DNA from: Bacteroidota bacterium
Lineage (GTDB): Bacteria; Bacteroidota; Bacteroidia; Chitinophagales; Chitinophagaceae
Length of the DNA stretch: 64,000 bases
NCBI GenBank assembly: GCA_018266555.1
Contig: JAFEAF010000017.1
Coordinates: 94,706 to 158,705, forward strand
Direction: 5' to 3'
The position numbers and the translations under genes were made by a program. Below are positions 59,752-64,000 of the stretch, piece by piece. Positions within the stretch are counted from its first letter, which is position 1, and each line of letters opens with the position of its first letter. Under the pieces are notes generated by a model, which was not told where the DNA came from, did no database searches, and worked only from the letters and a program-made list of their open reading frames with translations.

Positions 59752-62214
59752 TTATTGATTCCCTATTCCTCCTGCACTTTGTTCTGAACGTTTCTTTTCA
59801 TCTTCATTTGAAGATTTTCTTTGGCGGGCTGCTTTTACCTGGCTATTACCAAAGCGCCAGGTGTAGCTGACCTTAAATTGCCTGAAATCGAAATTTCCCC
59901 TGAATGAAATATGCTGCCCTGCAAAATCACTGTTGCCTTTTGGATGAAACGAATTGAATAAATCGGAAACGGAAACTTTCAGGTTTGCTTTATTCTTGAA
60001 CAACGTTTTTTGTACTCCCGCATCTGCACTCCAGAGTTGCTTGGTTTTAAATGTACCCTGGTAGATAGAGGGTGTTGTATAAAATCCGCTTAGTTCACCG
60101 GTCCACCCCTTTTTTCCAATTCGGATAGAGTTTTGCATATATATATTCATCGCCACTACATCAAGATTCACAATACGATTGCCGCCGCCAAAATCCGCTT
60201 TGTAATGAGAATAGTAACTGTTTACATTGATAAAAGCAGAATAAGCTTTATACATGATAGGATAGCTTACATTCAGGCTGACAATATTCTGTGTAGCAAG
60301 ATTTTCCTTTGTAATAAATGCTTTAGATCTCTCGGCAGTGTCCACCAATTGAGTAAACACATCTGCAACGTGGCTGTAATTTAAAGTAGTAGTCAATTTG
60401 TATTTATATACATTGGTGACACCGATGCTATTAGTGTATTGTGGCTGAAGACTGGTATTCCCTTTTTGATAAGTATATTCATCCAGCTTGAATTCAAATG
60501 GATTCAGATCCTGGTATGCCGGGCGATCAATACGACGGCTGTACGAAATAGTCCATTGATTCATGATGTTTTTATTGAAAGTAATTGCGGCACTTGGGAA
60601 CAGGTCTGTATAATGACGTTTAAAATTTTGAACAACGGAATAATTCACCGAGCCATCAGGATTCAATGGGTATGATTTTCCATCAGAGTTAGTGTTCTCC
60701 ATCCTCAAACCTGCCTGTATCACAGCTCCTTTTACCGGGAGGTTATAGTTTACATACAGTGCATTGATGTTTTCACTGTAATTGAATTGATTGCTCCTGC
60801 CTATATTCAGTATTTTTACATTATTACTCAAATCATATTGTCCAAAATTATTATTGGTGTTTACGACAGAAAATTTTCCTCCAAAACCCAATCTTCCTTT
60901 TTTATAATTCTGTTCGTAATCTGTTTTCAGTGTATATATGTCAATATTGGTAGGAGATATAAAATTATATACGAGTTGGCTCAGTTCAGTGGTGCCTGTC
61001 GGATCATAATAATAATTCGGTTGTAGTTGGTTACTTTTAAGGCGGTACATACCGTAATCTGCATCTGCATCCAGGGTACGGCCAACAGAGTCTGAATAAT
61101 GATAATTTAAATTAAAATCAGCATTGTTATGCTTCATTTTAGTTTCGTTTAACGCAACTAAAATTCGATCCGTAGTATTAGTAGGTATGTATGAGATAGG
61201 TGTTGAGCTGTTTGTTTTAACATTTAAATTCGATAAATTACCTGTTACCATAACACCAATAGTGTTCTTCTTATTAATAAAGTAATCTAATCCGGCTTTG
61301 AAGCCATGTGAGATATTCAGGTTATTAATGGTGGATTTCTGATCAAACAAAGTATCCAATTGCGTACGATACAGGAACATTTGCATTTCGCTGAGATTGT
61401 GACTGTAATTATAATTACCAAAAATGTTTACTTTTTTATTTCTGTGGTTCATGGATAATCCGCCATTATATTTTGGATAAACGCCTGCCGCATATCCCAG
61501 GTTCAGCGACCCGTTGGTTCCGAATGTTTTATTTTTTTTCAATTTAATATTGATTATGCCTGCATTTCCTGCAGCATCATATTTGGCAGAAGGGTTGGTG
61601 ATGATTTCGATGGATTCAATTTCTGAAGATTGAACGCTCTTTAAATAATTGGAAAGATCCGTACCGCTAAGCGGGGTAGGCCTTCCGTCTATATATATCT
61701 GTAAACCATTTTTCCCGGCTAAAGATATATTATCATCTTTGTCCACCATAACACCTGGTGATTTGCGAAGCAGGTCCAAGGCATTACTTCCCGTGGCATT
61801 GATCGTTCCTTCCACATTCAGGATCATCTTGTCCGCCTTTACCTCTACCACAGGTTTTTTGTTGGTTACCACCACCTCTTTCAGTTCTGTGGACATTTTA
61901 ACCAATTGTATTTCGGGTAAATTCATTTCTCCCGTACCAGTCAATTCAAACGTTTTTGAAAACTGCGTAACATACCCGACATGCGATACGCTGATTAAAT
62001 ACTGCCCTGGCCTTGATTCATCCAAATGAAAAACCCCGTTATCGGCAGTAACAGCCAGTTTAATCAATGAAGAATCTTTTGCATTCAAAAGGGATACGGT
62101 GGACTTATCCAATCCTTTTCCTTGCTGATCTTTTACCACTCCTGATATATCCTGTGCATATATAGATGAAACTAACAGCATCGAACTCAACAGGCTTAAA
62201 ACACTTTTTCTCAT
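59752..62214 (-). CDS. Outer-membrane beta-barrel receptor with TonB plug and carboxypeptidase-regulatory domain
   Basis: 820 residues from the ATG at 62214 (MRKSVLSLL), which starts a good signal peptide; an open stretch of 72 codons upstream crosses the promoter and is excluded. Order: signal 1-21, regulatory-like domain (about 22-105, ISGVVKDQQGKGLDKSTVSL), plug (about 120-225, IYIDGRPTPLSGTDLSNYLK and ITNPSAKYDAAGNAGIINI), then an outer-membrane barrel family domain (PF14905 type) and a short basic tail. The ligand is unknown. TonB-dependence is probable but these receptors are less studied. The 3' end meets the bidirectional terminator. Confidence 0.9.
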   Translation of the reverse strand: MRKSVLSLLSSMLLVSSIYAQDISGVVKDQQGKGLDKSTVSLLNAKDSSLIKLAVTADNGVFHLDESRPGQYLISVSHVGYVTQFSKTFELTGTGEMNLPEIQLVKMSTELKEVVVTNKKPVVEVKADKMILNVEGTINATGSNALDLLRKSPGVMVDKDDNISLAGKNGLQIYIDGRPTPLSGTDLSNYLKSVQSSEIESIEIITNPSAKYDAAGNAGIINIKLKKNKTFGTNGSLNLGYAAGVYPKYNGGLSMNHRNKKVNIFGNYNYSHNLSEMQMFLYRTQLDTLFDQKSTINNLNISHGFKAGLDYFINKKNTIGVMVTGNLSNLNVKTNSSTPISYIPTNTTDRILVALNETKMKHNNADFNLNYHYSDSVGRTLDADADYGMYRLKSNQLQPNYYYDPTGTTELSQLVYNFISPTNIDIYTLKTDYEQNYKKGRLGFGGKFSVVNTNNNFGQYDLSNNVKILNIGRSNQFNYSENINALYVNYNLPVKGAVIQAGLRMENTNSDGKSYPLNPDGSVNYSVVQNFKRHYTDLFPSAAITFNKNIMNQWTISYSRRIDRPAYQDLNPFEFKLDEYTYQKGNTSLQPQYTNSIGVTNVYKYKLTTTLNYSHVADVFTQLVDTAERSKAFITKENLATQNIVSLNVSYPIMYKAYSAFINVNSYYSHYKADFGGGNRIVNLDVVAMNIYMQNSIRIGKKGWTGELSGFYTTPSIYQGTFKTKQLWSADAGVQKTLFKNKANLKVSVSDLFNSFHPKGNSDFAGQHISFRGNFDFRQFKVSYTWRFGNSQVKAARQRKSSNEDEKKRSEQSAGGIGNQ

Positions 62215-62241
62215 ATAAATTATAGTTTTTTTAAAGAGGGT

Positions 62242-62272
62242 CAAAAGTAGTCCTGCCTTACATAATTGCAAA
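62242..62272 (-). promoter_or_regulatory. Promoter of the outer-membrane receptor gene
   Basis: Minus strand: TTTG (62272-62269), 19-nt spacer, TACTTTTG (62249-62242). Exact consensus. Predicted start near 62236 gives a leader of about 22 nt and fixes the ATG at 62214. Confidence 0.7.
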
Positions 62273-62503
62273 CCGATTACCGACAAGCGGTATAAATCGT
62301 TCCCCGAAAGGCATGAATTGTCCGGTGAAATGCGATGAGAATAAATACCGGATAATAACTGTTTGAAACTCATTTTTCCTCCATTCAAAAAAGTACAATC
62401 ATCATAATATTTTACAAAGAATTGATCCATACTAAAAAAAAATCAGAGCATGGCAATTTTATATCCTTGTTTTACTCATATTTGCAATTCAAAATATCCT
62501 GAT

Positions 62504-62881
62504 ATGAATTTTCCATCCAATCTGCGATATACCAAAGACCATGAATGGGTTCTTATTGAAGGTAATACTGCCACTATAGGCATAACTGATTATGCGCAAA
62601 AAGAATTAGGCGATATTGTATATGTAGAAGTAGAAAGTATCGGCAAAACGCTGGAAGCCGGAGCCGTTTTTGGAACGGTAGAAGCGGTAAAGACCGTATC
62701 CGATCTCTACTTGCCGGTCAGTGGAACAATTACTGAATTAAATCCGGCATTAGCAGGATCCCCAGAATCCGTAAACAATGATCCTTATGGCGCCGGGTGG
62801 ATGATTAAAATGACTGTAAAAAATCCTTCGGATATAGAGCAACTCATGGATGCTAAAGTTTATGAAGCCTCAGTGGGATAA
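62504..62881 (+). CDS. gcvH: Glycine cleavage system H protein
   Basis: 125 residues from the ATG at 62504 ([15 protein letters not shown]), the standard family start; the 18 upstream codons are not conserved-looking. The lipoyl-lysine site is in [19 protein letters not shown] protein shuttles the aminomethyl group between the P and T proteins of glycine cleavage. No gcvP or gcvT is adjacent. A VanZ-like gene follows after 33 bp. Confidence 0.96.
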   Translation: MNFPSNLRYTKDHEWVLIEGNTATIGITDYAQKELGDIVYVEVESIGKTLEAGAVFGTVEAVKTVSDLYLPVSGTITELNPALAGSPESVNNDPYGAGWMIKMTVKNPSDIEQLMDAKVYEASVG

Positions 62882-62914
62882 ACCCAAATAGCATATCATT
62901 GCAAAAAACTTTCC

Positions 62915-63298
62915 TTGCGTAGAATAGATGTACCATTATTTCTTGCCATACTCTGGCTTATCATTTCTGTAATATTATTAACATTACCCGGCTCAGACCT
63001 GCCGGAAGAAAGTTGGCTGGATGGGATTTATTTTGATAAATGGGTTCATGTTGGCATGTTTGCTCTTCTCACCTTTTTATGGTGCTGGGTTATGTCGAAA
63101 CGGAAAAGTGTGGCTGTTGGGTTGAAAACAATTTTTTTTGAAATCGCTTTATCAGCAATTGTTTTCGGAATATTGATGGAGTTTGTTCAACGTTATTTTG
63201 TTCCCGGCCGTTCATTTGATATAGGTGATATGATTGCTGATGCTGCTGGCGCATTGGCTGGTTATTTTTACAGCAGATGGAAGTTTATAAAAAAATAA
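62915..63298 (+). CDS. VanZ-like small membrane protein
   Basis: 127 residues with about four membrane helices. VanZ-family features: FDKWVHVGMFALLTFL and GILMEFVQRYFVPGRSFDIGDMIADAAGA. No ATG is available; TTG at 62915 is the likely start (frame open back to 62882 without an ATG). Function unknown: the VanZ name comes from a teicoplanin-resistance gene but most members are unrelated to resistance. It follows gcvH closely and may be coupled to it. Confidence 0.85.
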   Translation: MRRIDVPLFLAILWLIISVILLTLPGSDLPEESWLDGIYFDKWVHVGMFALLTFLWCWVMSKRKSVAVGLKTIFFEIALSAIVFGILMEFVQRYFVPGRSFDIGDMIADAAGALAGYFYSRWKFIKK

Positions 63299-63318
63299 AC
63301 CCCTGTAGAAACAGGGGT
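63287..63318 (-). terminator. Intrinsic terminator (minus strand) overlapping the VanZ stop
   Basis: Perfect 8-bp stem ACCCCTGT / ACAGGGGT (63299-63306 with 63311-63318) and a 4-nt loop, followed on the minus strand by a T-rich run of about 9 nt. On the plus strand there is no T-tract, so it acts on minus transcripts; no minus gene is adjacent. Confidence 0.7.
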
Positions 63319-63381
63319 CGCAACCAAAACTAACTGCTTATGAGAAAATTGACTGCTTTTATAAGAAGAACTATACTTGTA
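63287..63381 (-). ncRNA. Candidate small RNA of about 95 nt
   Basis: Minus strand: TAAATTTG box at 63394-63387, predicted start near 63381, then an unannotated stretch ending in the strong terminator at 63287-63318. No -33 TTTG at the usual distance was found. The last part before the hairpin, GTTTTGGTTGCGA, is G/T-rich. On the plus strand the same segment contains a 14-codon frame (MRKLTAFIRRTILV), which offers an alternative leader-peptide reading. No protein gene explains a minus-strand terminator here. Confidence 0.4.
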
Positions 63382-63723
63382 TAACGCAAATTTACTGCCG
63401 ATATTATAATCTTTCCTGTTAATGAAAATTTAAAAACTCAACTACCGTAATTTCACTCTTATAATGATTCGTAAAAACTCTCGTTATTCTTATCTCACTT
63501 TCCCTATCAGCATACTGCAAGTTAGATATAATTACATTCTGATTTTCTCCATTAACTTTTCAAAAACAGTTTCAGTGAAAGATCAATGACAAAGAACAAA
63601 TATTACCTTACTGTAATTCTCAACCTTATAGATAAGACGCATAACATAAAAGATTCCCTGCTATCAAATCGTTAAATACTTATTAAGAGACGATTAGAGA
63701 ATTATTGTCGAACCTGGAGTATG
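63319..63723. other. AT-rich intergenic region before prfA
   Basis: Apart from the -7-like box at 63387-63394 and the candidate RNA, no gene or repeat is visible. Confidence 0.5.
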
Positions 63724-64000
63724 CTAATTCTGCCGGGCCAGTTTTTCTGAATTTTCTGCAAACTGTAGTGCTTCAAGCAATTCCCCAATATTCCCATTTA
63801 ATATATCCTGAAGATTATAAAGGGTGAGGCCTATACGATGATCTGTTACCCGACCCTGGGGAAAATTATAGGTTCTGATCTTTGCACTGCGGTCTCCGGT
63901 GCTTACCAGGCTTTTGCGATGGCGGGCAATTTCATCTTCCTGCTTCCTAACCTGCTCTTCATACAATTTGGTTCGAAGCATTTGCATGGCTTTTTCCCGG
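63724..64000 (-). CDS. prfA: Peptide chain release factor 1, C-terminal part only
   Basis: Partial: the frame is open to the right edge, showing the last 92 residues of RF1. The conserved STGDRSAKIRTYNFPQGRVT and HRIGLTLYNL, plus the preceding helix REKAMQMLRTKLYEEQ, identify RF1 rather than RF2. The GGQ motif and the codon-recognition domain lie beyond the window. It terminates translation at UAA and UAG. Confidence 0.95.
   Translation of the reverse strand, partial: REKAMQMLRTKLYEEQVRKQEDEIARHRKSLVSTGDRSAKIRTYNFPQGRVTDHRIGLTLYNLQDILNGNIGELLEALQFAENSEKLARQN

Noticed and set aside
62215..62430. 72-codon N-terminal extension of the last receptor
   Set aside because: It contains the exact promoter at 62242-62272; the signal peptide begins at 62214.

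Overview
The window looks like chromosome from a member of Bacteroidota, most likely family Chitinophagaceae or a close relative. Evidence: AT-rich non-coding DNA; TonB-dependent receptors with a carboxypeptidase-regulatory N-terminal domain; two secreted proteins with type IX secretion (T9SS) sorting tails; a GH97 enzyme of the SusB type; a DUF1501/DUF1800 pair; an atpBEFHA block whose long subunit a has a signal peptide; and repeated promoter sequences of the Bacteroidota form TTTG-N18-22-TAnnTTTG. Taxonomy is inferred from gene content, not from a search. No rRNA, tRNA, CRISPR array, phage or insertion sequence was found.

Layout. 1-8 kb (minus): a truncated exported protein, a TonB-dependent receptor, and two T9SS cargo proteins, one of them a large extracellular nuclease/phosphatase-like protein. 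8.3-12.7 kb (minus): atpB-E-F-H-A with a clear promoter and a clear terminator; gamma, beta and epsilon genes are not in the window. 12.7-16.7 kb (minus): an ABC exporter and a secreted protein with a caspase-like His/Cys pair. 17-19 kb (plus): a PhoB-type response regulator and a histidine kinase. 19.4-30.2 kb: exported hydrolases (GH97, GH20, DUF885 metallopeptidase-like, serine beta-lactamase-like) and an Oar-like TonB receptor. 30.5-36.6 kb (plus): DUF47 plus PiT phosphate transport, galE, half of a split transketolase, and an ECF sigma operon. 36.7-43.6 kb (minus): a metallo-beta-lactamase-fold hydrolase and the cell-shape cluster mreB-mreC-mreD-mrdA-rodA. 43.7-46.4 kb (plus): an MFS transporter, a small barrel protein and an alpha/beta hydrolase. 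46.5-48.9 kb (minus): tryptophan 2,3-dioxygenase and purD. 49-52.8 kb (plus): POT and OPT peptide transporters. 53-58.1 kb (minus): DUF1501, DUF1800, an outer-membrane protein and serS. 58.2-59.7 kb (plus): a YbjQ-type protein, an unknown and a cyclophilin. 59.7-64 kb: an outer-membrane receptor (minus), gcvH and a VanZ-like protein (plus), and the 3' end of prfA (minus).

Most of the window is housekeeping: energy, cell shape, translation and purine synthesis. The accessory part is envelope biology: uptake receptors, exported hydrolases and T9SS cargo suited to scavenging glycans, peptides and phosphorus. No complete defence or mobile system is visible. The observations most worth checking are the secreted caspase-like protein (14529-16748); two candidate small RNAs with promoter-like and terminator signals (36640-36694 plus and 63287-63381 minus); two interleaved inverted-repeat structures with pseudoknot topology (4522-4585 and 33482-33583); and a putative anti-sigma factor with a threefold repeat (35405-36184).
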